From Periplaneta americana (taxonomy: Eukaryota > Arthropoda > Insecta > Blattodea > Blattidae), in NCBI RefSeq assembly GCF_040183065.1, contig NC_091122.1:77298955-77362954 (forward strand): DNA of 64,000 nt, read 5' to 3'. Positions within the stretch are counted from its first letter, which is position 1, and each line of letters begins with the position of its first letter. The position numbers were made by a program, and so were the translations under genes. Shown here piece by piece: positions 38,678-52,600 of this stretch. The notes beneath the pieces are model-generated. The model did no database searches, was not told the origin of the DNA, and saw nothing but the letters and a program-made list of their open reading frames with translations.

Positions 38678-40521
38678 CAAAAAATTAGTGTTAATTTGTA
38701 TGAGTGGAAAATCGAAACGTGTGATAAAATGTGGTCTCAATGTGAATGTTAAAGCCATTCAGAAGGAATTAGCACAATCGTTTGGAATTTGTAGGTTTTA
38801 ATAATGTATATACAAAACAACGCATTTCTACCTCCACAAACGGCGATTTTTCCACTTTAACGATTTACACTAACAAACTCAGAACATTCTAGACGCGAAC
38901 ATGAAACTTTGGATAGAAATAGGTGTGTCCACACGAATTTGACATTTTTTGAAGAAACTAGAGAAATCCGACGGGATTTGCAGATATTATTCATAATTAT
39001 ATAGCTTAAAAACTTGCCAAAAAACAAATTTTTAGAGAAATTTTGAATGAGTGGAAAATCGAGACGAGTGATAAAAAGCGGTCACATTGTGAATGTTAAA
39101 CCCATTCAGAAAGAATTAGCACAATCGGTTGCAATTTGTACTTTTATTAATGTATATACGAAAAAACGCAATTCTAGCTCGAGAAACGAAGATTTTTCCA
39201 CTTTAACGATTTAAACTAACAAACTCATATCTGACTTGAGGCGAACATACATTTTTGTATAGAAATAGGTGTGTCCACACGAATTTGACATTTTTTTAAA
39301 AAACTAGAGATATCCGATGCGATTTGCAGATTTTATTTTTGATTATATAGCTTAAAATCTCGCAAAAAAACAAATATTTAGAGAAATTTTGTATGAGTGG
39401 AAAATCGAGACGAGTCATAAAAAGCGGTCACTTTGTTAATGTTAAACCCATTCGGAAAGAATTAGCACAAGCGGTTGCAATTTGTGATTTTATTAATGTA
39501 TATGCGAAAAAAACGCAATTCTAGCTCGAGAAACGACGATTTTTCCACTCTAACGAATTACACTAACAAACACACCACTTTCTGGACGTGAACATCAATC
39601 CTTCGATAGAAATACGTGTTTCCACACGAATGTGACATTTTTTTTTTAAATCTAGAGAAATCGGATGGGATTTGTAGATTTTTCATGATTATATAGATAA
39701 AAATCTCGCAAAAACCAAATTTTTAGAGAAATTTTGCCAGAGTGGAAAATCCAAACCAGTGATAAAAAGCGATCTCATTGTGAATGTTAAACCCATTTAG
39801 AAAGAATTAGCGCAATCTCTTGGAATTTGTATGTTTTGTTAATCTATATACGAAAAAACGCATTTCTAGCTCGAGAATCGACGATTTTTCAACTTTAACG
39901 ATTTACACTAACAAACTCATATCTTTCTGGACACGAACATGAATCTTTGGAGAGAATTAGATGTGACTTCACGAATTTGACATTTTTTGAAGAAACTAGA
40001 GTAATCCGATGGGATTTGTAGAAATTATTCATAATTATATAGCTTAAAATCTCGCAAAAAACAAAGTATAAGAGAAATTTAGTCTGAGTAGAAAATCGAA
40101 ACGAGTGATAAAATGCGGTCTCATTGTGAATGTTAAACCCATTCAGAAGGAATTAGCACAATACTTTGGCATTTGTACGTTTTATGAATGTATATACAAA
40201 AAAAACCCAATTCTCACTCGAGAAACGACGATATTTCCAATTTCACGAATACACTAACAAACACACCTCTTTGTGGACGTGAACATCAATCTTTGGATAG
40301 AAATACGTGTTTCCACACGAATTTGACATTTTTTAAAGAAACTAGAGAAATCGGATTGGATTTGTAGATTTTATTCATGGTTATATAGCTTAAAATCTCA
40401 CAAATAAAAAATTCTCAGACTAATTTTGTCTGAGTGGAAAATCGAAACCAGTGATAAAAAGCGGTCTCATTGTGAATGTTAAACCCATTCAGAAAGAATT
40501 AGCACAATCTGATGGAATTTG

Positions 40522-40603
40522 TATGTTTTGTTAATCTATATACGAAAATACGCATTTCTATCTATGTTTTGTTAATCTATATACGAAAAAACGCATTTCT
40601 ATC
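40522..40603. repeat. 41-bp direct duplication within a monomer
   Basis: TATGTTTTGTTAATCTATAT and the following 21 bases occur at 40522 and again at 40563 with one base changed. Only this monomer shows it. Confidence 0.9.
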
Positions 40604-43600
40604 TCTAGAATAGACGATTTTTCAACTTTAACGATTTACACAAACAAACTCATATCTTTCTGGACGCCAACATGAACCTTTGGATAGAAATAGGTGTGTC
40701 CACACGGATTTCACATTTTTTGAAGAAACTAGAGAAATCCGATGGGATTTGTAGATTTTAATCATAATTATATAGCTCAAAATCTCGCAAAATTACAAAT
40801 TATTAGAGATATTTTTTATGAGTGGAAAATCCAAACGAGTGATTAAATGTGGTCTCATTGTGAATGTTAAACCCATTCAGAAGGAATTAGCACAATCGTT
40901 TGGAATTTGTAAGTTTTATTAATGTATATACAAAAAAACGCATTTCTACCCCGACAAACGGCGATTTTTCCACTTTAACGAATTACACTAACAAACACAC
41001 CTCTTTCTGGAAGTGAACATCAATCTTTGTATAGAAATACGTGTTTCCACTCGAATTTGAGATTTTTTTAAGAAACTTGGGAAATCGGATGGGATATGTA
41101 GATTTTATTCTTGATCATATATCTAATTATTTCGCAAAAATCAAATTTCTACAGAAATTGTGTCAGAGTGGAAAATCGAAACCAGTGATAAAAAGCTGTC
41201 TCACTCTAAATGTTAAACCCATTCAGAAAGAATTAGCACAATCGTTTGGTATGTATAGGTTATATTAATATATATACGAAAAAACGCATTTCTACCTCGA
41301 GAAACGACGATTTTCCACTTTAACGATTTACACTAACAAACTCATATCTTTCTGGACGCGAACGTGAACCTTTGGATAAACATAGGTGTGTCCACACGAA
41401 TTTGACAATTTTTGAAGAAACTAGAGAAATCCGACGGGATTTGTAGATATTATTCATTATTATATAGCTTAAAATCTCGCAAAGAAACAAATATGTATAG
41501 AAATTTCGTATGAGTGGAAAATCGAGACGAGTGATAAAAAGCGGTTTCATTGTGAATGTTAAACTCATTCAGAAAGAATTAGCATAATCGGTTGCAATTT
41601 GTTCTTTTATTAATGTATATACGAAAATACGCATTTCTAGATCGAGAATGACGATTTTTCCACTTTAACGATTTACACTAACAAACTCATATATTTCTGG
41701 ACAAGAACATGTATCTTTGGATATAAATAGATGTGTCCTCACGAATTTGACATGTTTGCAAGAGACTAGAGAAATTCCATGGGGTTTGTAGATTTTATTC
41801 ATAATTATATAGCTTAAAATCTCGCAAAAACCAAAGCATAAGAGAAATTTAGTCTGAGTGTAAAATCGAAACGAGTGATAAAATGCGGTCTCATTGTGAA
41901 TATTAAACACATTCAGAAGAAATTAGCACAATCGTTTGGAATTTGTAGGTTTTATTATTGTATATACAAAAAAACGCATTTCTAACCCGAGAAACGACGA
42001 TTTTTCCACTTTAACGATTTACACTAACAAACTCAGATCTTTCTGGACGCGAACATTAAGCCTTTAATAGAATCACGTGTGTCCACACGAATTTGACATT
42101 TTTTTAACAAACTAGAGAAATCCGATGGGATTTGTAGATATTATTTTTGATTATATAGCTTAAAACCTCGCAATGAAACAAATTTTTAGAGAAATTTTGT
42201 ATTTGTGGAAATTTCAAACGAGTGATAAAAATCGGTCTCTTTGTCAATGTTAAACCCATTCAGAAAGAATTAGCACATGCGGTTGGAATTTGTAGGTTTT
42301 ATTAATGTATATACGAAAAAAACGCATTTCTAGCTCGAGAAACGACGATTTTTCCACTTTAGCGGTTTACACTAACAAACTCATATCTTTCTGGACGCGA
42401 ACATGAATCTTTGGATAAAAATCGGTGTGTCCACACGAATTTGAAATTTTTTTAAGAAACTAGAGAAATCCGATGGGCTTTGTAGATTTTATTCATAATT
42501 ATATATCTTAAAATCTCGCAAAAAACAAAGTTTTAGGGAAATTTAGTAAGAGTGGAAAATCGAAACGAGTGATAAAAAGCTGTCTCATTATGAAATTTAA
42601 ACCCATTCAGAAAGAATTAGCACGTTCGGTTGAAATTTTTAGCTTTTATTAATGTATATACGAAAAAACGCATTTCTAGCTCGAGAAACAACGATTTTTC
42701 CACTTTGAACATTTACACTAACAAATGCCTCTCTCTCTGGACGTGAACATGAATCTTTGGATAGTGATAGGTGTGCCACACGAATTTGTCATTTCTTTAA
42801 GAAATTAGAGGATTCGGATGGGATTTGTAGGTTTTTATTCAAGACTAAATAACTTAAAATCTCGCAGAAACCAACGAATAAGGGAAATTTATTCTGAGAT
42901 GAAAATCGAAACGAGTGATAAAATGCGGTCTCATTGTGATCTTTAAACCCATTCGGAAGTAATTAGCACAATCGTTTGCACTTTGCAGATTTTATTATTG
43001 TATAAACAAAAAAACGCATTTCTAACTCGAGAAACGACGATTTTTCCACTTTAACGATTTACTCTAAAAAACTCAGAAATTTCTGGACGCGAACATGAAT
43101 CTTTTAAAAGAAATACGTGTGTCCACAAGAATTTGACATTTTATTAATAAACTAGAGAAATCCGATGGGATTTGTAGATTTTATTTTTCATTATATAGGT
43201 TAAAATCTCGCAACGAAACAAATATTTAGAGAAATTTTGTATGAGTGGAAAATCGAAACCAGTGATAAAATATGGTCTCTTTGTGAATGTTAAACCCATT
43301 CAGCAGGAATTAGCACAAGAGTTTGGCATTTGTAGGTGTTATGAATGTATATACAAAAAAAATCATTTCTAGCTCGAGAAACGACGATTTTTCCACTTTA
43401 ACGAATTACAATAACAAACACACCTCTTTCTGGACGCGAACATCAATCTTTGGATAGAAATACGTGTTTCCACACGAATTTGACATTTTTTTTAAGAAAC
43501 TAGAGTAATCGGATTGGATTTGTAGATTTTATTATTGATTATATTGCTGAAAATCTCGCAAAAACCAAATTTTTAGAGAAATTTTGTCTGAGTGGAAAAT

Positions 43601-46600
43601 CGAAACCAGTGATAAAAAACAGTCTCATTTGAATGTTAAACCCATTCAGAAAGAATTAGCAGAGTCGGTTGGAATTTGTGGGTTTTGTTGTTGTATATAC
43701 AAAAAAAAAACGCATATCTAGCTCGAGAATCGACGATTTTTTCACTTTAAAGATTTACACGAACATACTCACCTCTCTGGACGCGAACATGAAACTTTGG
43801 ATAGAAATACGTGTGTCCACACGAGTTTGACATTTTTTAAGTAACTAGAGAAATCGGATGGGATTTGTAAATTTTATTCATGTTTATATAGATTAAATCT
43901 CGCAAAAACCAAAGTTTAAAAGAAATTTTGTCTGAGTGGATAATCGAAACGAGTGAAAAATGTAGTCTCATTGTGAATGTTAAAACAATTCAGAAAGAAT
44001 TAGCACAATGGGTTGGAATTTGTACGTTTTAATAATGTATATACGAAAAAACGCATTTCTAGCTCGAGAATCGACTATTTTTCCACTTTAGCGATTTACA
44101 CTAACTAACTCATATCATTCTGGACGCCAACATGAACCTTTGAATAGAAATAGGTGTGTCCACACGAATTAGACATTTTTGTTAGAAACTAGAGAAATCC
44201 GCTGGGATTTGTAGATTTTATTCACAATTAAATAGCTTGAAATCTCGCAAAAAACAAATTATTAGAGAAACGTTGTAAGAGTGGAAAATCGAAACGAGTT
44301 ATAAAAAGCGGTCTCATTGTGAATGTTAAACCCATTCTGAAAGAATTAGCACTATCGGTTGGAATTTGTAGGTTTTATTAATGTATATACGAAAAAACGC
44401 ATTTCTAGCTCGAGAAACGACGATTTTTTTACTTTAGCGAATTACACTAACAAACTCATTTCTTTCCTGAAGCCAACATGATCCTTTGGATAGAAATAGG
44501 TGTGTCCACACGAATTTGACATTTTTTGAAGAAACTAGAGAAGTCCGATGGGATTTGTAGATTTTATTCATAAATATATAGCTAAAAATCTCGCAAAAAA
44601 AATCGAATATTTAGAGAAATTTTGTATGACTGGAAAATCGAAACGAGTAATGAAAAGCGGTCTCGTTTTGAATGTTATACACATTCAGAAAGAAGTTAAC
44701 ACAATCGGTTGGATTTTGTACGTTTTATTAATGTATATATGAAAAACGCATTTCTAGCTCGAGAAACGACAATTTTTCCACTTTGACCATTTACACTACC
44801 AAACTCAACTCTCTCTGGACGCGAACATTAATCTTTGGATAGTAATACGTGTGTCCACACGAATGTGATTTTCTTTAAGAAACTAGAGAAATCGGATGAG
44901 ATTTGTAGACTTTATTCATGATATTATAGCTTAAAATCTCGCAAAAAAAAAAAAAAAAAAAAAAACAAATTTTTGGAGAAATTTGTATGAGTGGAAAAGC
45001 GAAAAGTGTGATAGAAAGCTGTCCCTTTGTGAATGTTAAACCCATTCAGAAAGAATTAGCACAAGCTGTTGGAATTTGCCGGTTTCATTAATGTATATAG
45101 GAAAAAAACGCATTTCTAGCTCGAGAAACGACGATTTTTCCACTTTAGCGGTTTACACTAACAAACTCATATCATTCTGGACGCCAACATGAATCTTTGG
45201 ATAGAAATAGGTGTGTCCACACGAATTTGAATTGTTTTTAAGAAACTAGAGAAATCCGCTGGGATTTGTAAATTTTTTTCATAATTATATAGCATAAATT
45301 CTCGCAAAAACCAAATTTTAAGAGACATTTTGTGTGAGTGGAAAATCGAAACGAGTGAGAACAAGCGGTCTCATTTGGAAAGTTAAACCCAATCAGAATG
45401 AATTAGCAAAAGCGTTTCGAATTTCTAGGTTTTATTAATATATATACGAAAATACGCGTTTCCAGATCGAGCAACGACGATTTTTCCACTTTAACCATTT
45501 ACACTAACAAACTCACCTCTCTCTGGACGTGAACAATAATCTTTGGATAGAAATACGTGTGTATACACGAATTTGACATTTTTTTTAAGAAACTAGAGAA
45601 ATCGGTTGGGATTTGTATATTTTATTCATGATTATATAGATTAAAATCGCGCAAAATCCAAAGTTTAAGTGAAATTTTCTCAGAGTGGAAAATGGAAACG
45701 AGGGATTAAATGCGGTCTCATTGTAAATGTTAAAATAATTCAAAAGAAATAACGCAATCCATTGGAATTTGTTGGTTTTATTAATGTATATAGGAAAAAA
45801 CGCGTTTGTAGCTCGAGAAACGACGATTTTTCCACTTTGTCTATTTACACGAACATACTCACCTCTCCCTGGACGCGAACATGAATCTTTGGATAGAAAT
45901 TCGTGTGAACACGAATTTGAGATTTTTTTGAAGAAACTAGAGACATCGGATGGCATTTGTAGATTATATTCATGATTATACAGCTTAAAATCTCGCAAAA
46001 ACCAAAGTATAAGAGAAATTTTGTCTGAGTGGAAAATCGAAACGAGTGATAAAATGCGGTCTCATTGTGAACGTTAAACCCATTCAGAAGGAAATAGCAC
46101 AATCCTTTGGAATTTGTTAGTTTTATTATTGTATATACATAAAAACGCATTTCTAACTCGAGAAACGACGATTTTTCCTCTTTAACGATTTACTCTAACA
46201 AACTCAGATATTTCTGGACGCGAACATGAATGTTTTAAAAGAAATGCGTGTGTCCACAAGAATTTGACATTTTCTTAATAAACTAGAGAATTCCGATAGG
46301 ATTTGAAGATTTTATTTTTGATTACATAGCTTAAAACCTCGCAAAGAAAAAAATTTTTAGAGAAATTTTTTATGAGTGGAATATCGAAACGAATGATAAA
46401 TTGTGGTCTCATTGTGATTGTTAAACCCATTCAGAAGGAATTAGCACAAGAGTTTGGCTATTGTAGGTTTTACGAATGTATATACAAAATAAAATCATTT
46501 CTAGCTCTAGAAGCAACGATTTTTCCACTTTAACGAATTACCACTAACAAACACACCTCTTTCTGGACGTGAACATTAATCTTTGGATAGTGATAGGTGT

Positions 46601-49600
46601 GCCCACACGAATTTGTCATTTTTTAAGAAACTAGAGAATTCGGATGGGATTTGTAGGTTTTTATTCATGATTAAATAGCTTAAAATCTCGCAAAAACCAA
46701 AGAATAAGGGAAATTTAGTCTGAGAGGAAAATCGAAACGAGTGATAAATTGCGGTCTCGTTGTGAACGTTAAACTCGTTCAGATGTAATTAGCACAATCG
46801 TTTGCAATTTGTAGGTTTTATTATTGTATATACAAAAAAACGCATTTCTAACTCGAGAAACAACGATTTTTCCACTTTAACGATTTACTCTAACAAACTG
46901 AGAACTATCTGGACGCGAACAAGAATCTTTTAAAAGAAATACGTGTGTCCACAAGAATTTGACATTTTTCTAATAAGCTAGAGAAATCCGATGGGATTTG
47001 TGGTTTTTATTTTTCATTATATAGCTTAAAACTCGCAAAGAAACAAATTTCTAGAGACATTTTGTCTGAGTGGAAAATCGAAACGAGTGATAAAATGTAG
47101 TCTCATTGTGAATGTTAAACCCATTCAGAAAGAATTAGCACAATCGGTTGGAATTTGTAGCTTTCATTAATGTATATACGGAAAAAAACGCATTTCTAGC
47201 TCGAGAAAGACGATTTTTTCACTTTAAACATTTACACTAACAAAATCATATCTTTCTGGACGCGAACTTGAATCTTTGGATAGAAATAGATGTACCCACA
47301 CGAATTTGACATTTTTTTAAGAAACTAGAGAAATCCGATGTGATTTGTAGATTTTATTCATAATTATATAGCTTAAAATCTCGGAAAAAAGAAAACAAAT
47401 TTTTAGAGAAAATTTGTATGAGTGGAAAATCGAAACGAGTGATAAAAAGCGGTCTCATTGTGAATGTTAAACCCATTCAGAAAGCATTAGCACAATAGTT
47501 TGGATTTTGTAGTTTTATTAATGTATATATGAAAAAACGCATTTCTAGCCCGAGAAACGACGATTTTTTCACTTTAACCATTTACACTAACAAACTCATA
47601 TCTTTCTGGACGCGAACATGAATCTTTGGATAGAAATAGGTGTGTCCCCACGAATTTGTCATTCTTTTAAGAAACTAGCAAAAACCGCTGGGATTTGTAG
47701 ATTTTATTCTTCATTATATAGCTTAAAATCTCGCAAAATAACAAATTATTAGAGAAATTTTGTATGAGTGGAAAATCGAAATGAGTGATAAAAAGCGGTC
47801 TCATTGTAAATGTTAAACCCATTCAGAAAGAATTAGCACAATCGTGTTTAATTTGTAGCTTTTGTTAATGTATATACGAAAAAACGCATTTCTAGCTCGA
47901 GAAACGACGATTTATTCACTTTAACAATTTTCACTAACATACTCACCTCTCTCTGGACGTGAACATGAATCTTTGGATAGAAATCGGTGTGTCCACATGT
48001 ATTTCACATTTTTTGAAGAAACTATAGAACTCCGATGGGATTTGTAGTTTTTATTCATAAATATATAGCTTAAAATCTCGCAAAAAAGAACATTTTTAGA
48101 GAAATTTTTTTGAGTGGAAAATCGAAACGTGTGATAAAAAGCGGTCTCTTTGTGAAAGTTAAACCCATTCATATAGAATTAGCACAATCGGTTGGAATTT
48201 GTAGCCTTTATTAATATTTAACGAAAAAACGCATTTCTAGCTCGAGAAACGACGATTTTTCCACTTTGACCATTTACACTAACACTCTCACGTCTCTCTG
48301 GACGTGGAAATGAATCTTTGGATAGAAATAGGTGTGCCCACACGAATTTGACATTTTTATAAGAAACCAGAGAAATCCGCTGGGATTTGTAGATCTTATT
48401 CTTAATTATATAACTTAAAATCTCGCAAAACAAACAAAAAAAAACAAATTTTTAGACAAATTATGTGGGAGTGGAAAATCGAAACGAGAGATAAAATGTG
48501 GTTTCAATGTGAATGTTAAACCCATTCAGAAGGAATTAGCACAGTCGTTTGGAATTTGTAGGTTATATTAATGTATATACAAAAAAACGCATTTTCATCT
48601 GGAGAAACGACGATTTTTCCACTTTAACGATATACGCTAACAAACTCACCTCTCTCTGGACGCGAACATGAATCTTTGGATAGAAATACGTATGTCCACA
48701 CGAATGTGACATTTTTTTATGAAACTAGTGTAATCGGATGTGATTTATAGGTTGTATTCATGATTATATAGCTTAAAATCTCGAAAAAAACAAAAAATTA
48801 CAGATATTTTGTATGAGTGGAATATTTGAAACGAGTGATAAAATGCGGTCTCATTGTGAATGTTAAACCCATTCAGAAGAAATTAGCACTATCGTTGGGA
48901 ATTTGTAGATTTTATTAATGTATATTAAAAAAAACGCATTTCTAACTCGAGAAACGATGATTTTTCCACTTTAACGATTTACTCTAAAAAACTCAGAACT
49001 TTCTGGACGCGAACATGAATCTTTTAAAAGAAATACGAGCGTCCACAAGAATTTGCCATTTTTTTAATAAACTAGAGAAATCCCATGGGATTTGTAGATT
49101 TTATTTTTCATTATATAGCTCAAAACTCGCAAAGAAACAAATTTTTAGAGAAATTTTTTATGAGTGGAAAATCGAAACGAGTGATAAAATGTGGTCTCTT
49201 TGTGAATGTTAATCCCATTCAGCAGGAATTAGCACAAGAGTTTGGCATTTGTAGGTTTTATGAATGTATATATAAAAAAAATCATTTCTAGCTCGAGAAA
49301 CGACGATTTTTCCACTTTAACGAATTACAATAACAAACACACCTCTTTCTGGACGCGAACATCAATCTTTGGATAGAAATACGTGTTTCCACACGAATTT
49401 GACATTTTTTTTAAGAAACTAGAGTAATCGGATGGGATTAGTAGATTTTATTAATGATTATATTCCTGAAAATTTCGCAAAAACCGAATTTTAGAGAAAT
49501 TTTGTCTGAATGGAAAATAGAAATCTGTAATAAAAAACAGTCTCATTGAGAATGTTAAACCCATTCAGAAAGAATTAGCAGAGTCGGTTGGAATTTGTAG

Positions 49601-52600
49601 GTTTTGTTGATGTATATACGAAAAAACCCATTTCTAGCTAGAGAATCGACGATTTTTTCACTTTAACCATTTACACTAAGAAACTCATATCTTTCTGGAC
49701 GCCAACATGAACCTTTGGATAGTAATAGGTATGTCCACACGAATTTGACATTTTTTTTAAGAAACTAGTGAAATCCGCTGGGATTTGTAGATTTTATTCA
49801 TAATTAAATAGCTTAAATTCTCGCAAAAAACAATTTATTAGAGAAACTTTGTATGAGTGGAAAATCGAAACGAGTGATAAAAAGCGGTCTCATTGTGAAT
49901 GTTAAACCCATTCAGAAAGAATTAGCACAATCGTTTGGAATTTGTAGGTTTCATTAATGTATATACGAAAAAACGCATTTCTAGCTCGAGAAACAACGAT
50001 TTTTCCACTTTGGCGAATTACACTAACAAACTCATTTCTTTCCTGAAGCCAACATGATCCTTTGGATAGAAACAGGTGTGTCCACACGAATTTGACATTT
50101 TTTGAAGAAACTAGAGAAATCCGATGGGATTTGTAGATTTTATTCATAATTAAATAGCTTAAAATCTCGGAAAAAAAAAACAAATATTTAGAGAAATTTT
50201 GTATGAGTGGAAAATCGAAACGAGTGATGAAAAGCGGTCTCATTGTGAATGTTATACGCATTCAGAAATAATTAGCACAATCGGTTGGAATTTGTACGTT
50301 TTATTAATGTATATATGAAAAAACGCATTTCTAGCTCGAGAAACGACAATATTTCCACTTTGACCATTTACACTACCAAACTCAAATCTCTCTGGACACG
50401 AACATTAATCTTTGGATAGTAAATACGTGTGTCCTCACGAATGTGATTTTCTTTAAGAAACTAGAGAAATCGGATGGGATTTGTAGATTTTATTCATGAT
50501 ATTATAGCTTAAAATCTCGCAAAAAAAAAAAAAAAAAAAAAAACAAATTTTTAGAGAAGTTTGTATGAGTGGAAAAGCGAAACGAGTGATAAAAAGCTGT
50601 CCCTTTGTGAATGTTAAACCCATTCAGAAAGAATTACCAGAGTCGGTTGGAATTTGTAGGTTTTGTTGATGTATATACGAAAAAAAGCATTTCTAGCTCG
50701 AGAATCGCCGATTTTTTCACTTTAACGATTTAACACTAACAAACTCATATCTTTCTGGTCGCCAACATCAATCTTTGGACAGTAATAGTTGTGTCCACAC
50801 GAATTTGACATTTTTTGAAGAAACTAGGGAAATCCGATGGGATTTGAAGATTTTATTCATGATTATATAGCTTAAAATCTCGCAAAAAATAAAAAATTTA
50901 GAGAAATTTTTTATGAGTGGAAAATAGAAACGAGTGATAAAAAGCGGTCTCATTGCGAATGTTAAACCCATTCAGCAAGAATTATCACAATCGGGTGGAG
51001 TTTGAAGCTTTTATTAATATATATACGAAAAAACGTTTTTCTAGCTCGAGGAACGACAATTTTACCACTTTGTCCATTTACACGAACATACTCACCTCTC
51101 TCTGGACGCGAACATGAAACTTTGGATAGAAATACGTGTGTCCACACGAATTTGACGTTTTTTTAAGAAACTAGAGAAATCGGATGGGATTTGTAAATTT
51201 TATTTATGTTTATATAGCTTAAATTCTCGCAAAACCCAAAGTTTAAAAGAAATTTTGTCTAAGTGGAAAATCGAAACTAGTGATAAAATGTAGTCTCATT
51301 GTAAATGTTAAACCCATTCAGAAAGAATTAGCACAATGGGTTTGAATTTGTAGGTTTTATTAATGCACATACGAAAAAACGCATTTCTAGCTCGAGAAAC
51401 GACGATTTTTCCACTTTAGCGATTTACACTAACAAACTGATATCTTTCTGGACGTCAACATGAACATTTGGATAGAAAAAGGTGTGTCCACACGAATTTG
51501 ACATTTTTTGGAGAAACTAGAGAAATCCGATGGGATTTGTAGATTTTATTCTTAATTATATAGCTTAAAATCTCGCAAAAAAAACATAAATTTAGAGAAT
51601 TTTGTATGAGTGGAAAATCAAAACGAGTGATAAAATGTGGTTTCATTGTGAATGTTAAACCCATTCAGCAGGAATTAGCACAAGTGTTTGGCATTTGTAG
51701 GTTTTATGAATGTATATACAAAAAAAATCATTTCTAGCTCGAGATACGACGATTTTTCCACTTTAACGAATTACACTAACAAACACACCTCTTTCTGTAC
51801 GCGAACATCAATCTTTGGATAGTAATACGTGTGGCCACACGAATGTGACTTTTTTTAAGAAACTAGAGAAATCGGATGCGATTTGTAGATTTTATTCATG
51901 ATTATATAGCTTAAAATCTCGCAAAAAAAACAAATTTTTAGAGAAATTTTGTATGAGTGGAAAATCGAAAAGAGTGATAAAAAGCTGTCTCATTGTGAAT
52001 GTTAAACCCATTCAGTAAGAATTAGCACAAGCGGTTGGAATTTGTAGGTTTTATTAATGTATATACGAAAAAAAAATTTTCTAGCTAGAGAAACGACGAT
52101 TTTTCCACTTTAGCGATTTACACTAACAAACTCATATCTTTCTGGACGCGAACATGAATCTTTGGATAGAAATCGGTGTGTCCACACGAATTTGACATTT
52201 TTTTTAAGAAACTAGAGAAATTCGCTGGGATTTGTAGATTTTATTCATGTTTATATAGCTTAAAATCTCGGAAAATAACAAATTATTAGAGAAATTTTGT
52301 ATGAGTGGAAAATCGAAACGAGTGATAAAAAGCGGTCTCATTGTGAATGTTAAACCGATTCAGAAAAAATTGTTACAATCGGGTGGAATTTGTAGCTTTT
52401 ATTAATGTATATACGAAAAAACGCATTTCTAGCTCGAGAAACGACGATTTTTCCACTTCGACCATTTATACTAACAAATTCACCTCTCTCTGCACGTGAA
52501 CATGAATCTTTGGATAGTGATAGGTGTGCCCACTCGAATTTGACATTTTTTTAAGAAACTAGAGTATTCGGATGGGATTTGTAGGTTTTTATTCATGTTT

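Noticed and set aside
45585-45998. Minus-strand ORFs of 60-137 codons recurring through the array (RARNAFFRIYINKTYKF-type peptides)
   Set aside because: They are the same satellite reading frame repeated. The 345-bp monomer is divisible by three, so a frame can persist, but each is ended by stops at satellite positions, starts vary, and no family similarity is recognisable.
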